This document shows positions 1-8,334 of a DNA stretch of 48,515 bases, in pieces. The stretch covers positions 1 through 48,515 of the forward strand of contig JAFNXM010000010.1 of assembly GCA_017383485.1 (NCBI GenBank), read 5' to 3'. Numbering within the stretch: position 1 is the stretch's first letter; each line of letters begins with the position of its first letter. Made by a program: the position numbers and the translations under genes. The DNA is from Bacteroidaceae bacterium (GTDB lineage Bacteria; Bacteroidota; Bacteroidia; Bacteroidales; Bacteroidaceae). The notes beneath the pieces were generated by a model. It did no database searches. It worked only from the letters and a program-made list of their open reading frames with translations, and was not told the origin of the DNA.

Positions 1-750
1 CATAATGCCACATGTCGTGATATCACATGGTCTTCTACAGATACACGCATAGCTAAAGTTGACAACAAAGGAATGGTTACAGCTGTAGGAGATGGAGAAT
101 GCTTTATATTGGCTCAAACAAAAAATGGCAAAAAAGCAAATTGCAAACTGTTAGTTTCTCCTTTACCTGTACAAAACATTGAATTTAAAGAGCCTAAAGT
201 AAAATTGTTAGTAGGCGACAAAAAGAGGTTAGCTTATAACATAATTCCTTCAAACGCAAAGGTCTTTGACATTAAATGGAAAGTTGAAAATGAAAATATC
301 GCATCTATTAGTGATGGTGTAGTAACCTCTGTTTTTCCAGGTAAGACAAATGTTGTTTTAACTGTCAATGGTGATGTCACAGCTACTTGTCAAATAGAGT
401 GCACTGACAATATAGAAGAATATATTTCATTTTCTTCTGGAGGTGGTGGTGCTACATATTGGGATGGTTATTATGTATTACCTGGCAGTAGTCTTGGTAG
501 TGAAATAAGGAATCAAAGTACACAAAATATTGTATTGAAAGATATAATCTTATACGACTCATATTCTGGCGAAATTCATCAAACTCAAAGTATAAATAAA
601 ACCATAGGTGGATCTTCTAGTTATAAATATTGGGCATCTTCTATAAACAAGCCTATATACATGCCTATTTTTAGGTGGACTATTACATTTAAAGGGGAAG
701 AGTATGTTCTTGAACACAAAATACCACACCCATTAGAAAATATATGGTAA
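1..750 (+). CDS. Surface protein with bacterial Ig-like (BIG2) domains, 3' fragment
   Basis: The reading frame is open from the first base, so the gene starts outside the window. Two BIG2-type modules are visible. The first ends near base 165 and carries the family hallmark ITWSSTDTRIAKVDNKGMVTA (written here only as a motif class: W-S-S-x-D-x-x-I-A-x-V-x-x-x-G-x-V-T-A). The second, about bases 170-410, repeats it as WKVENENIASISDGVVT. The last ~110 residues are glycine/serine/tyrosine rich and match nothing I recognise. BIG2 folds are found in cell-surface adhesins and carbohydrate-associated proteins; here function is unknown. Base composition is clearly more A/T rich than the neighbouring genes, which may hint at later acquisition. 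Convergent with the receptor gene at 1260. Confidence 0.8.
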   Translation, partial: HNATCRDITWSSTDTRIAKVDNKGMVTAVGDGECFILAQTKNGKKANCKLLVSPLPVQNIEFKEPKVKLLVGDKKRLAYNIIPSNAKVFDIKWKVENENIASISDGVVTSVFPGKTNVVLTVNGDVTATCQIECTDNIEEYISFSSGGGGATYWDGYYVLPGSSLGSEIRNQSTQNIVLKDIILYDSYSGEIHQTQSINKTIGGSSSYKYWASSINKPIYMPIFRWTITFKGEEYVLEHKIPHPLENIW

Positions 751-845
751 TATTACAGGTTTGTATAATCTCAAATGCGAAAAATTTTGACAAATGAAAT
801 TCGCAAACTAGAACGGCGAAAAAGGGTTGGGTCAGGGTGAAATGA

Positions 846-927
846 AAAAAGTCAAGGGTTTGTTGAAAAAAAGTCTAAGGAAATTTTTACGAGGCGTCGC
901 GAAATTTTCACAAACCCTTGACTTTTT
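846..927 (+). repeat. Dispersed 21-bp core repeat, copy 1, with perfect 18-bp arms
   Basis: The core CGAGGCGTCGCGAAATTT lies at 890-907. It is enclosed by a perfect 18-bp inverted repeat, 846-863 against 910-927 (AAAAAGTCAAGGGTTTGT and its complement), separated by 46 bases. The element sits between the convergent BIG2 gene and TonB receptor gene. The same core recurs at six other intergenic loci in this window. The rest of the 751-1159 gap shows no convincing gene. Confidence 0.85.
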
Positions 928-1159
928 CGGTCATTTTGTATCTGAAAATTGTGCGACAAACGCTTGCTTTTTCACAAAAAACATAGAAAAACCTTAGGTT
1001 TTGCACATTTTTACCCGAAAAGTCCTCTTTTTTAATGCTTCGTACGTAGCGTATTTGCGAACGAAGGTGCGGTTGGTGATTTTTACGCGATTCTCGTGGT
1101 GTTAATCTCGCACAATTTTATGGAATTATTTGGTGGAGGTAGCTAATAAAAATAAAAAG

Positions 1160-1236
1160 AATCTCACGCCAATCTATGCATCTACAGAATTTGTTTTTTA
1201 ATAAATTCCAAAGATTTTAAAGATTGGCGTGAGATT
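1160..1236 (-). terminator. Long inverted repeat, probable terminator of the TonB receptor
   Basis: A perfect 16-bp inverted repeat, AATCTCACGCCAATCT at 1160-1175 and its complement at 1221-1236, separated by 45 A/T-rich bases. Read on the minus strand it follows the receptor stop codon and is succeeded by TCTTTTTATTTTTATT, as expected for factor-independent termination, although the loop is unusually long. It could instead be the end pair of a small mobile relic. Confidence 0.55.
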
Positions 1237-1259
1237 AAAAAAATCGTGTGAGTTTTTAC

Positions 1260-3491
1260 TTAAAACTTCAAAGTCAGATTAACCAGAAAATTTGTCCCTG
1301 CCTGTGCTGCATAGCCAGTATAGTTGACACGATTGTCGGGGGTATTGAGATATTCGGACGATGCCCAGCCATTGGATTCGTACTTAGCGTTGAAGAGGTT
1401 GTAGACTGAGGCACCCACGCGTATGCTTCGTGCATAGCGACGAGGGGTAAATGTGTAACTGAGGTGGAGATTGGTCACACTGTAGTCGTCCAGCAGATGC
1501 TCCGCAACGTCTGCATTGCTCATATACTGCTCGCCTACATATTGCGTCTGGAGGTCTGCTCGCAGTCCTCGCCATGTATAACTCAAGTTGCTATTTGCTA
1601 TAACTTCGGGAGAGAAAGCGATGTGCGTATCGCCGTGGTCGATGACAGCGGCAGGCAGTTCGTTCCAATCGGCGTCGTATCCGTAAATCGTTTCCTTGAA
1701 GTCTCGAATACGATTGCGTGAAAGTGTAACATTTCCCTTCCATTCTACACCACAAGGTAGCGAGAATCCACCCTGCAATTCCACACCTGCCCGATAACTC
1801 CTTGCGACGTTTGCCGAGACTGGTTCGCCGATTTCATTCAGTTCACCTGTAAGCACCAACTGATTGCGATAGTTCATCCAATAGAGGTTGGTGCCCACGT
1901 GCCAGCACTTGTCTGCATAAGTCGCACCCAGTTCGTAGTCAATGAGTCGTTCGGGGCGTGGCAGTTCGGTGAAGTAGCCATCCGTATAATTATTGCGCGT
2001 GGGTTCCTTGTGCGCCATAGACACAGAGGCAAAGAGGCGCAGGTGTTGATTGGCTTGCCAATTGATCCCAGCCTTGGGATTGAAGAAATGGAAACGTTCA
2101 TTCAGGTCAAGCCCTTGCATGCCAGTACCTGCATACGAATTGTACTTGTCATTAGTCCCCTCAATGCGGTAACGGATATAGCGATATTGTGCATCTGCAT
2201 AGGCTGTGATGCCTTTCCCCAGCAGATATTCTGCTCGAAGGTAGACATTGGCATCCGTCTTGTTTGCCTCATTGCGATAATAGTCGGTGTTGGGGTCAAG
2301 TGCTCCAATGTAATTCTTCACCCAAAGCACTCTGCCGAAGTGATCGCCGATGTAGTGGTTAGCAGCTCCGCCCAAAGTAGCACGGAGTCTATTGTCGTGA
2401 TAATTGACTGAAGCTACGGCGCCCGCAAAGTGATTGTCCATCGCCTTCTTGCGCACCAAGTCGCTACGCTTCACCATTTCGCCATTCACCTCGTAGGGCA
2501 GCATACCATATTCTATCAGTTTGCGGTCAGTCTTGTACTCCTGATAGTAACCATCCCCCTTGGTGTAGTGAGCACCCAAGTGTGCGCTCCAATTGTTGGT
2601 GAACCGATGGTCCAGGAGCAACTGTAGATTGGTCTGCACATAGTTGTCTGTCTGATCTTCATAGAAATGCTGCACACCCGCCGAGTCGGTGTACATATAG
2701 CCGCACGAGTTGTAGCGTCTGCCATACTGTTCCATTTCTTCGCGCGAAGCATAGTTCCACGCATGATAGGTCTGCTCCTTTCCTCCGAAGGTAATAAGGC
2801 GTGCCGAAGTAGCTGCGCCGACCCATGCCGCCTGAGCGTAGAAAGATTGCAAGTGTGCCGAAGCACGATCAATATAGCCGTCAGTGCCAATATTGGATAG
2901 TCTCAGGTCAAAGGTCCAATGGTTTTTCAGCAAACCCGTACCCAGACGTAAGGTCTCCTTGTGAGTGAGAAACGAACCAAAGGAAGCGCTCACTTCGGCG
3001 TAAGGTTTGTGCGAGAAATCAGCGGTCTGCAGATTCATGCTGGCACCAAAAGCACCTGCACCGTTGGTCGATGTACCCACACCGCGTTGCAGTTGGATAT
3101 CCTTGACGCTGGATGCAAAGTCGGGCATATTCACCCAAAAGACACTATGGCTCTCGGCATCGTTGACGGGGATACCGTTGGCGGTGACGTTGATTCGTGT
3201 AGCGTCTACCCCACGGATGCGCACCGAGGTGTAGCCGATACCGGCTCCTGCGTCGCTTGTGCTGACCACTGAGGGCGTATTGCTGATCAGATACGGGATG
3301 TCTTGCCCATGATTGTTGCGACTGATTTCGTCGCGCGACAGGTTGGTGAAAGCAATTGGTGTCTGCTGTGTAGCACGCGTAGCAATGACGCTGGCTTCGC
3401 CCAATACGTGATGGATAGAGTCTCCCTCGGTCTGTGCGACACAAGGCATCAGGCCCACGACAAGGGCCGTTGTTGAAATAAATCTTTTCAT
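1260..3491 (-). CDS. TonB-dependent outer-membrane receptor, predicted thiamin transporter (OMthi type)
   Basis: A 743-residue receptor. It begins with a signal peptide (MKRFISTTALVVGLMPCVAQ). A plug domain follows at about residues 40-155 with typical text (VRIRGVDATRINVTANGIPVND, here as a pattern R-I-R-G-x-D-x-x-x-x-x-V-x-x-N-G-I-P), then a beta-barrel ending in the terminal phenylalanine (LTLKF) that outer-membrane proteins use for insertion. There is no N-terminal carboxypeptidase-like domain, so it is not a SusC-type receptor. The substrate call rests on the TPP riboswitch directly upstream: receptors under THI elements in Bacteroidetes are established thiamin importers. Energy would come from a TonB-ExbBD complex such as the one at 46090-48515. 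It appears monocistronic, with its own promoter and a hairpin after the stop. If the riboswitch were wrong, the safe call would be siderophore/vitamin receptor of unknown substrate. Confidence 0.9.
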   Translation of the reverse strand: MKRFISTTALVVGLMPCVAQTEGDSIHHVLGEASVIATRATQQTPIAFTNLSRDEISRNNHGQDIPYLISNTPSVVSTSDAGAGIGYTSVRIRGVDATRINVTANGIPVNDAESHSVFWVNMPDFASSVKDIQLQRGVGTSTNGAGAFGASMNLQTADFSHKPYAEVSASFGSFLTHKETLRLGTGLLKNHWTFDLRLSNIGTDGYIDRASAHLQSFYAQAAWVGAATSARLITFGGKEQTYHAWNYASREEMEQYGRRYNSCGYMYTDSAGVQHFYEDQTDNYVQTNLQLLLDHRFTNNWSAHLGAHYTKGDGYYQEYKTDRKLIEYGMLPYEVNGEMVKRSDLVRKKAMDNHFAGAVASVNYHDNRLRATLGGAANHYIGDHFGRVLWVKNYIGALDPNTDYYRNEANKTDANVYLRAEYLLGKGITAYADAQYRYIRYRIEGTNDKYNSYAGTGMQGLDLNERFHFFNPKAGINWQANQHLRLFASVSMAHKEPTRNNYTDGYFTELPRPERLIDYELGATYADKCWHVGTNLYWMNYRNQLVLTGELNEIGEPVSANVARSYRAGVELQGGFSLPCGVEWKGNVTLSRNRIRDFKETIYGYDADWNELPAAVIDHGDTHIAFSPEVIANSNLSYTWRGLRADLQTQYVGEQYMSNADVAEHLLDDYSVTNLHLSYTFTPRRYARSIRVGASVYNLFNAKYESNGWASSEYLNTPDNRVNYTGYAAQAGTNFLVNLTLKF

Positions 3492-3589
3492 TATCGTAAT
3501 GATTAAGTTAATAATGAAAAGGGGGATCTAGATGGTGTGTGAAAATCAGCAGCGAGCAGCCGGCATGCTACTACAAATCTGCACAATAC

Positions 3590-3678
3590 CTTCTACCATT
3601 TCCTACGCCGGCATTATCCGGTTCAGGTACTTGGGTATGATCTCAGCCCAACAAATCGTTGAGCACCCCTTAGTAAAA
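3590..3678 (-). promoter_or_regulatory. TPP (THI-box) riboswitch aptamer
   Basis: Read on the minus strand, the conserved blocks of the thiamin pyrophosphate aptamer occur in order: AGGGGTGCTC, then GGGCTGAGATCATACCC, then ACCTGAACCGGATAATGCC followed by GGCGTAGGAA. The outer P1 helix can form between UACUA (5' side, about 3672-3676) and UGGUA (3' side, about 3594-3598). The aptamer lies between the promoter and the receptor start, about 100 bases upstream of the ATG. The expression platform is not obvious: no strong hairpin with a U-run was seen, so control may be at translation. Confidence 0.95.
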
Positions 3679-3686
3679 GTCGTGGG

Positions 3687-3718
3687 CAAAGGTAGAGGAA
3701 TATTTTGAAAAATCCAAA
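3687..3718 (-). promoter_or_regulatory. Bacteroidetes promoter for the thiamin receptor
   Basis: On the minus strand, TTTG (3715-3718) and TACCTTTG (3687-3694, matching TAnnTTTG) are separated by 20 bases. Transcription would start about 3680, exactly at the 5' edge of the TPP aptamer. The upstream stretch 3719-3893 holds no gene that I can support. Confidence 0.75.
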
Positions 3719-3893
3719 TATTTTTTGAAAAAGTCCAAAGACGCAAATATTCGGAAGTCTGAGATGTTTGCTCTTGCCCTAGTCTTTTGACCTATACGCC
3801 TAGTTCTTTTGTTGGAATAGGATAATCAGAGGGCTCAGAATATTCAGCAAAGTTATTACGAGTTCAAAAATCAAATAGTTTTCCTAAAATACA

Positions 3894-3929
3894 AGGGACA
3901 ACATCCGCTCTACGACAGACATTGTCCCT
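3894..3929 (-). terminator. Weak terminator after the TPR gene
   Basis: AGGGACAA (3894-3901) pairs with TTGTCCCT (3922-3929) across a 20-base loop. On the minus strand it follows the TPR-protein stop codon and is succeeded by TGTATTTTAGG. The short stem and broken U-run make this a moderate call. Confidence 0.45.
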
Positions 3930-3970
3930 GTGATATAGTTCCCGCACCACCAGTGTGGCGCATGTGCTAT

Positions 3971-4954
3971 CTAAAAACCATAAGGGTTCATTCCCTTGAA
4001 TCGCGCATTCATTTCGTTTTCGAGATTCGAGAATTCACCTTCGATCACGCTGGCAGCATCGGGTTGCAATTCCAGGCTCTTCTTCAGGTCCTCTGCCGCC
4101 CCCTTTTCGTTGTGCAATTTGTACTTCACCGCGCCGCGCTCACGATAGGCTTCGGCAAAGTCGGGTTGCAGTTCGATCGTTTCGTTCCACATGCCCAGAG
4201 CATCACTCCAGCGCTCCGTAGCGGCCAGGATTGTGCCCAGAAGCAGACTCGCTTCGCGGTGGAAGGGGTTGAGTTCGAGCAAACGGCGCACTGCTGCTTC
4301 GGCGCCGTCATTATCTCCTGTCTGCAGCAGCCCCTGTGCGTGCAAGTGGTGCACTTCTTCGTTTTCGGGTGCCAGTTCGAGCAGATGTGCCGTATCCTCT
4401 ATCGCCTGAGCGCCTTGTCCCATAGACACCAGCACACGAGCACGTAGCAGGTAGGCGGGCAGGAATTCGGCATCTTCGGCCAGGATTTGCGTCAGTGTGG
4501 CTACGGCAAAGATAGCGTTGCCTGTATGAAAGTCGGCCTCAGCTACGAGATAGCGCACCGAGATTTCCTGTGCATCTTCTGCCTTCACTCGGCCGAGCGT
4601 CTGGCGCATTTCTGCGTACATCTGCAGTTCTCCCTCCGCACGAGCCAGGAGTAGCATGACGTTGGTATTTTCTGGCTCGGCATCGGCCAGTACGGCGAGC
4701 ACCTCGCGTGCTTGTTCATAACTGCCCTGACGGAAGAGCGCCTCTGCCAGGAGTGCTTGGACTGCCAAGTCATCTTGTATCTCGAGCGCTGCTTCGAAAC
4801 ATTTCACGGCAAAGGGTATTTCGCCCATAGACATGGCACGCACACCATCATCGCGCAGGGTATTGAAATTGCGTGTTTGGCTGGCTTCACTTTGCTCGGG
4901 CGTCGCCGAAGCCTCTTTGTTTGAAGCGCCAAATAGTTTGCTTAAAAAAGACAT
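3971..4954 (-). CDS. Tetratricopeptide-repeat protein
   Basis: A 327-residue, acidic, alanine/leucine-rich helical protein. At least five TPR units can be seen, for example A-x-x-x-x-E-x-x-x-x-E-E-V-x-x-L-x-A-x-x-L near residues 165-210 and a C-terminal unit with DFAEAYRERGAVKYKL. There is no signal peptide or membrane segment, so it should be cytoplasmic and act as a protein-binding scaffold; no partner can be named. It lies 140 bases downstream of fabI on the same strand, and the two may be co-transcribed, with the gap filled by degenerate word repeats. The first in-frame ATG (MSFLSKLFGASNKE) gives a normal N terminus. A specific role is unknown. Confidence 0.85.
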   Translation of the reverse strand: MSFLSKLFGASNKEASATPEQSEASQTRNFNTLRDDGVRAMSMGEIPFAVKCFEAALEIQDDLAVQALLAEALFRQGSYEQAREVLAVLADAEPENTNVMLLLARAEGELQMYAEMRQTLGRVKAEDAQEISVRYLVAEADFHTGNAIFAVATLTQILAEDAEFLPAYLLRARVLVSMGQGAQAIEDTAHLLELAPENEEVHHLHAQGLLQTGDNDGAEAAVRRLLELNPFHREASLLLGTILAATERWSDALGMWNETIELQPDFAEAYRERGAVKYKLHNEKGAAEDLKKSLELQPDAASVIEGEFSNLENEMNARFKGMNPYGF

Positions 4955-4961
4955 ACTTTGT

Positions 4962-5094
4962 AGGAGTTAACGAGTTAATGAGTTGACAAGTTCACGAGTT
5001 AACAAGTTGACGAGTTGACGGGTTGTGGGGAGGGTGAGTTGACTTGTCCACTTGTCCACCAGTCTACTTGTCCACCAGTCCACTTGTCCACTTC
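4962..5094. repeat. Degenerate word-repeat spacer (GAGTTAAC / CTTGTCCAC)
   Basis: Two simple-repeat blocks fill the gap between fabI and the TPR gene. The first is made of variants of GAGTTAACAAGTTGAC, the second (5041-5094) of CTTGTCCACCAGTC variants with a period near 24. No gene. Similar word-repeat filler recurs at 7133-7255, 24360-24433, 25218-25275 and 33605-33735. Confidence 0.7.
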
Positions 5095-5952
5095 TTATCC
5101 ATAGATCACCTTACCCTCTTCGTCTTCGTAGGGGGCCAGATCCTTGGCATATTGATTCATGGCACGGAGGCTCATACCCATTGACGAGAAGCCGCCGTCG
5201 TGATAGAGATTCTGCATAGTCACCTTGCGTGTGAAGTCTGAGAAGAGCATCACGCAGTAGTCAGCACACTCGTCGGCCGAAGCATTGCCGAGCGGAGACA
5301 TCTTGCCGGCGAAGTCCATCAGGTTCTCCATCTCCTTGATACCCTTGCCCGCAGTCGTGGGTGTGGGCGATTGCGATATGGTATTGACGCGCACGCCCTT
5401 TTCGCGGCCATAGATGTAGCCAAAGCCACGTGCGATGCTTTCCAGCATACTCTTGGCATCTGCCATATCATTGTAGCCGAAGAATGTGCGTTGTGCTGCG
5501 ACATAGGTCAGTGCTACCACACTGCCGCCCTCGGCGATGGCGTCTTGTTTCTTAGCCACTTGCAACATTTTGTGGAACGAAATGGCCGAGATATCCAGGG
5601 TCTTTTGCAGGTAACCGTAGTCCAGGTCATCATACGTACGACCCTTGCGCACGTTGGGGCTCATGCCGATCGAGTGCAATACGAAGTCTACGGGGCCGCC
5701 AAAGTGCTGTACGCTTTCGGCAAATACACGTTCCAAGTCCTCTACGCTTGTTGCATCGGCGGGGATGATTGGGGCATTGAGGCGTTCGGACAGTTCGTTC
5801 AGTTCGCCCATACGCAGCGCCATGGGTGTGTTGCTCAGTGTGATCTGTGCACCCTCGGCCACACAGCGTTCTGCTACCTTCCAAGCGATAGACTCTGAGT
5901 TGAGCGCGCCAAATATGATACCACGTTTCCCTTTCAATAAATTGTGTGTCAT
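5095..5952 (-). CDS. fabI: Enoyl-[acyl-carrier-protein] reductase (NADH), FabI
   Basis: A 285-residue short-chain dehydrogenase-type enzyme that performs the last reduction of each fatty-acid elongation cycle in the cytoplasm. The N terminus has the FabI nucleotide-binding text (GIIFGALNSESIAWKVAE, residues 11-28). The catalytic pair is present: Tyr160 and Lys167 in the Tyr-x6-Lys arrangement YNDMADAK, with the second conserved tyrosine at 150. The substrate-loop text SPTPTTAGKGI is also FabI-like. Length is slightly above the usual ~260 because of a C-terminal extension (about 20 residues), common in Bacteroidetes homologues. A -7 box lies 86 bases upstream of the start. Triclosan-type inhibitors act on this family; nothing in the sequence suggests an altered target. 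Confidence 0.96.
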   Translation of the reverse strand: MTHNLLKGKRGIIFGALNSESIAWKVAERCVAEGAQITLSNTPMALRMGELNELSERLNAPIIPADATSVEDLERVFAESVQHFGGPVDFVLHSIGMSPNVRKGRTYDDLDYGYLQKTLDISAISFHKMLQVAKKQDAIAEGGSVVALTYVAAQRTFFGYNDMADAKSMLESIARGFGYIYGREKGVRVNTISQSPTPTTAGKGIKEMENLMDFAGKMSPLGNASADECADYCVMLFSDFTRKVTMQNLYHDGGFSSMGMSLRAMNQYAKDLAPYEDEEGKVIYG

Positions 5953-6037
5953 CTTTTTCTAATTTTGGGGTTGATAATCATCGTCCTCAATACCATACTA
6001 TAATAAATATAAAATAAGGACGACCTTGAAATCGGCA

Positions 6038-6045
6038 CAAAAGTA
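6038..6045 (-). promoter_or_regulatory. Probable -7 box for fabI
   Basis: Minus-strand TACTTTTG matches TAnnTTTG and lies 86 bases upstream of the fabI ATG. The expected -33 position has CTTG instead of TTTG at 20-base spacing, so this is a partial match. Confidence 0.5.
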
Positions 6046-6216
6046 CGCATTTTGTGCAAGGTGAACAAGGGAAACGCCTAAAAAGGTGGTAGAGTAGGGG
6101 AATTCGGCCCTGCTTTTTGCACTTTGGAGTAGTGTAATCAAGCCTATTTTGCGGCATAGCCCGCTTGTCTTGCTTCTTGCAGGTCGACGTGATTGAAAAC
6201 CCTCAAAAAATAGTGT

Positions 6217-6304
6217 GAAAAAAAGGTTAGACCTTTTTCAAAAAACATTAGACCTTTTTTTAACGAGGCGTCGCGAAATTTTTACAAGGTCTTGACTTTT
6301 TTTC
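6217..6304 (+). repeat. Dispersed 21-bp core repeat, copy 2, with duplicated left arm
   Basis: The core occupies 6262-6282. The left arm word TTAGACCTTTTT is present twice (6226-6238 and 6248-6260), and the right arm is ACAAGGTCTTGACTTTTTTT. The outermost segments 6217-6235 and 6286-6304 pair with 16 of 19 matches. This is the only copy found between divergent genes (fabI and the IMP cyclohydrolase gene). Apart from this element and two promoters, the 585-base gap holds nothing I can support. Confidence 0.8.
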
Positions 6305-6479
6305 GGAACTTTTGAGGGCGAAAAAAATAATTAGCACAGGAGGGGATTTTTGCGTGTTGTGAATACCCGCAGAATGACTTTGGGCGAGTTTTGTGTGTGT
6401 TCACATGCGAACTTGTTCATTCCGCTTTGCAAGTCGCTATGACATAGTAAGAAAAAAACAAAAAACTTTCGACTTTCGT

Positions 6480-6510
6480 TTTGTTCTCCGCTTACCTTTC
6501 ACTAACTTTG
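6480..6510 (+). promoter_or_regulatory. Bacteroidetes promoter upstream of IMP cyclohydrolase and mre genes
   Basis: TTTG at 6480-6483 and TAACTTTG at 6503-6510 are spaced by 19 bases, fitting the -33/-7 consensus. The ATG lies 28 bases beyond the -7 box. Confidence 0.8.
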
Positions 6511-6538
6511 TAGCCAAATTATAAAAAGGATAAAAACT

Positions 6539-7132
6539 ATGTCAGAAACTAAGAAAATCAAGACAGCCCTTGTATCAGTATTTCACAAGGATGGATTGGA
6601 CGAATTGCTCGCTCAATTGCATGAAAATGGTGTACAATTCCTTTCAACTGGTGGTACACAAACGTTCATCGAATCTCTCGGTTACCCTTGCCAAAAGGTA
6701 GAAGACGTAACAACCTACCCATCAATCCTGGGCGGTCGTGTGAAGACACTTCACCCAAAGGTATTCGGTGGTATCTTGGGTCGTCGCGAACTGGAAGGTG
6801 ATCGCGAGCAAATGGCTCAATACGAAATCCCCGAAATTGACCTCGTGATCGTAGACCTCTACCCATTCGAACAAACAGTGGCTTCGGGTGCAAGCGATGC
6901 AGATATTATCGAAAAGATTGACATAGGTGGTATCTCGTTGATCCGTGCCGGTGCTAAGAACTTCAACGACGTGGTAATCGTGCCATCAAAGGCTGAATAC
7001 GGCAAGTTGCTTGATATCGTCAAGGCTCAAGGCGCAGAAACTACACTCGAGCAGCGCAAGGAATTTGCAACTTGTGCATTTGGTGTATCAAGCCACTACG
7101 ATACTGCTATCCACAACTGGTTTAAGAAGTAG
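6539..7132 (+). CDS. Stand-alone IMP cyclohydrolase (PurH N-terminal domain only)
   Basis: A 197-residue protein equal to the MGS-like IMP cyclohydrolase half of bifunctional PurH, which closes the purine ring (FAICAR to IMP). Family text is clear: ALVSVFHKDGLDEL near the start, FLSTGGTQTFIE, GGRVKTLHPKVFGGIL (about residues 65-80), and IDIGGISLIRAGAKNF (about 125-140). The protein stops right after this domain, and the AICAR formyltransferase half (normally ~320 more residues) is absent; the 148 bases to mreB contain only word repeats. No frameshifted remnant was seen. Codon use is strongly biased and the promoter is good, suggesting high expression. Its place just before mreB is one that PurH occupies in some relatives, as I recall. 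The formyltransferase activity must be encoded elsewhere. Confidence 0.9.
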   Translation: MSETKKIKTALVSVFHKDGLDELLAQLHENGVQFLSTGGTQTFIESLGYPCQKVEDVTTYPSILGGRVKTLHPKVFGGILGRRELEGDREQMAQYEIPEIDLVIVDLYPFEQTVASGASDADIIEKIDIGGISLIRAGAKNFNDVVIVPSKAEYGKLLDIVKAQGAETTLEQRKEFATCAFGVSSHYDTAIHNWFKK

Positions 7133-7255
7133 TTAAGTAGACGAGTAAACTTGTAAACAAGTGGGTCAACACTCGTACACTCGTCTGTTAATAACCTGTT
7201 TACTAGCAACTCGTCAACTTGTTTACTAGTAACTTGTCTACCACAAATATTTGTA
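7133..7255. repeat. Degenerate word-repeat spacer (ACTCGT / ACTTGT / GTTTACTAG)
   Basis: The gap between the IMP cyclohydrolase gene and mreB is built from variants of AACTTGTTTACTAGTAACTTG and ACTCGTACACTCGTC. No gene or clear terminator, so read-through into mreB is possible. Confidence 0.65.
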
Positions 7256-7280
7256 ACTAAAAAACAGACCTTAAAATATA

Positions 7281-8318
7281 ATGGGTATTTTCTCAAACTT
7301 TTTCTCATTCACCCAAGAAGTGGCTATCGACTTGGGTACAGCCAATACGGTGATCATTTGCGACGACGAAATCGTTGTGAACGAACCCTCTGTTGTAGCG
7401 CTGGATCGCAACACTGACAAGATGGTTGCAGTGGGTAGCGAAGCAAAACTGATGTATGAAAAAACTAATGATAAGTACCGTGTGATTCGCCCTTTGCAAG
7501 AAGGTGTTATCGCCGACTTCAACGCGACAGAGCAAATGCTTCGCGGTCTTATCAAAATGGTGCATCGTGGACACAGACACCTCTTCTCGCCATCACTTCG
7601 TATGGTCGTAGGCGTGCCAAGTGGTGCTACTGACGTGGAATTGCGCACAGTGCGCGACTCGGCTGAACATGCTGGCGGACGCGACGTATTCCTCCTGTTC
7701 GAACCTATGGCTGCGGCAATCGGTATCGGTATCGATGTGACTAAACCCGAGGGCAACATGATCGTGGATATAGGTGGTGGTACGACAGAAATCGCCGTGA
7801 TCTCGATGGGTGGCATCGTGTCAAACAACTCTATCAAGATGGCGGGCGACGACTTTACTGCAGACATCCAGGACTACATGAGCCGTCAACACAACGTGCG
7901 TGTCAGTGAACGTATGGCTGAACGTATCAAAATCAACGTTGGAGCTGCGCTGACAGACCTTGGCAGCAATGCACCCGAAGACTATGTGGTGAATGGTCCA
8001 AACCGTATCACAGCAATGCCAATGAAGGTGCCTGTATGCTATCAAGAAATTGCACACTGTCTGGAAAAGTCTATTACTAAGATCGAACAGGCTGTGATCA
8101 GTGCCCTTGAAAATACACCACCTGAACTCTACGCAGATATCGTGGAAAATGGTATCTATCTCACTGGCGGTGGTGCTTTGCTCAGAGGACTTGACAAGCG
8201 CCTCTATGACAAGATTAAGATTCCTTTCCACGTGGCAGAAGATCCGCTCTTGTGCGTAGCCAAGGGTACGGGTATCGCTCTGAAAAACGTAGAAAAATAC
8301 AATTTCTTGAAAAGATAA
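7281..8318 (+). CDS. mreB: Rod-shape-determining actin homologue MreB
   Basis: A 345-residue MreB. It assembles ATP-dependent filaments on the inner face of the cytoplasmic membrane and steers the elongasome. Actin-fold motifs are present: phosphate-1 text IDLGTANTVI near residues 16-25, phosphate-2 text MIVDIGGGTTEIAVIS near 158-173, and the adenosine text GIYLTGGGALLRGLD near 291-305. An amphipathic N terminus (MGIFSNFFSFTQE) can bind membrane. It is the first gene of the mreB-mreC-mreD-mrdA-rodA set. A strong hairpin with a U-run follows it, which should lower expression of the downstream genes relative to MreB. Confidence 0.97.
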   Translation: MGIFSNFFSFTQEVAIDLGTANTVIICDDEIVVNEPSVVALDRNTDKMVAVGSEAKLMYEKTNDKYRVIRPLQEGVIADFNATEQMLRGLIKMVHRGHRHLFSPSLRMVVGVPSGATDVELRTVRDSAEHAGGRDVFLLFEPMAAAIGIGIDVTKPEGNMIVDIGGGTTEIAVISMGGIVSNNSIKMAGDDFTADIQDYMSRQHNVRVSERMAERIKINVGAALTDLGSNAPEDYVVNGPNRITAMPMKVPVCYQEIAHCLEKSITKIEQAVISALENTPPELYADIVENGIYLTGGGALLRGLDKRLYDKIKIPFHVAEDPLLCVAKGTGIALKNVEKYNFLKR

Positions 8319-8334
8319 GAATTCTTCATACTGA

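Noticed and set aside
1899-2411. Open frame of 170 codons on the plus strand inside the TonB receptor gene
   Set aside because: Shadow frame with no family features; the minus-strand receptor explains the region fully.
3599-3660. tRNA-like text (CCGGTTCAGGTAC)
   Set aside because: It is part of the TPP riboswitch on the minus strand; no acceptor or anticodon stems fit. No tRNA was found anywhere in the window.
6539-7132. Truncated or frameshifted bifunctional purH
   Set aside because: The frame ends cleanly at the domain limit and no remnant of the formyltransferase half is found before mreB.
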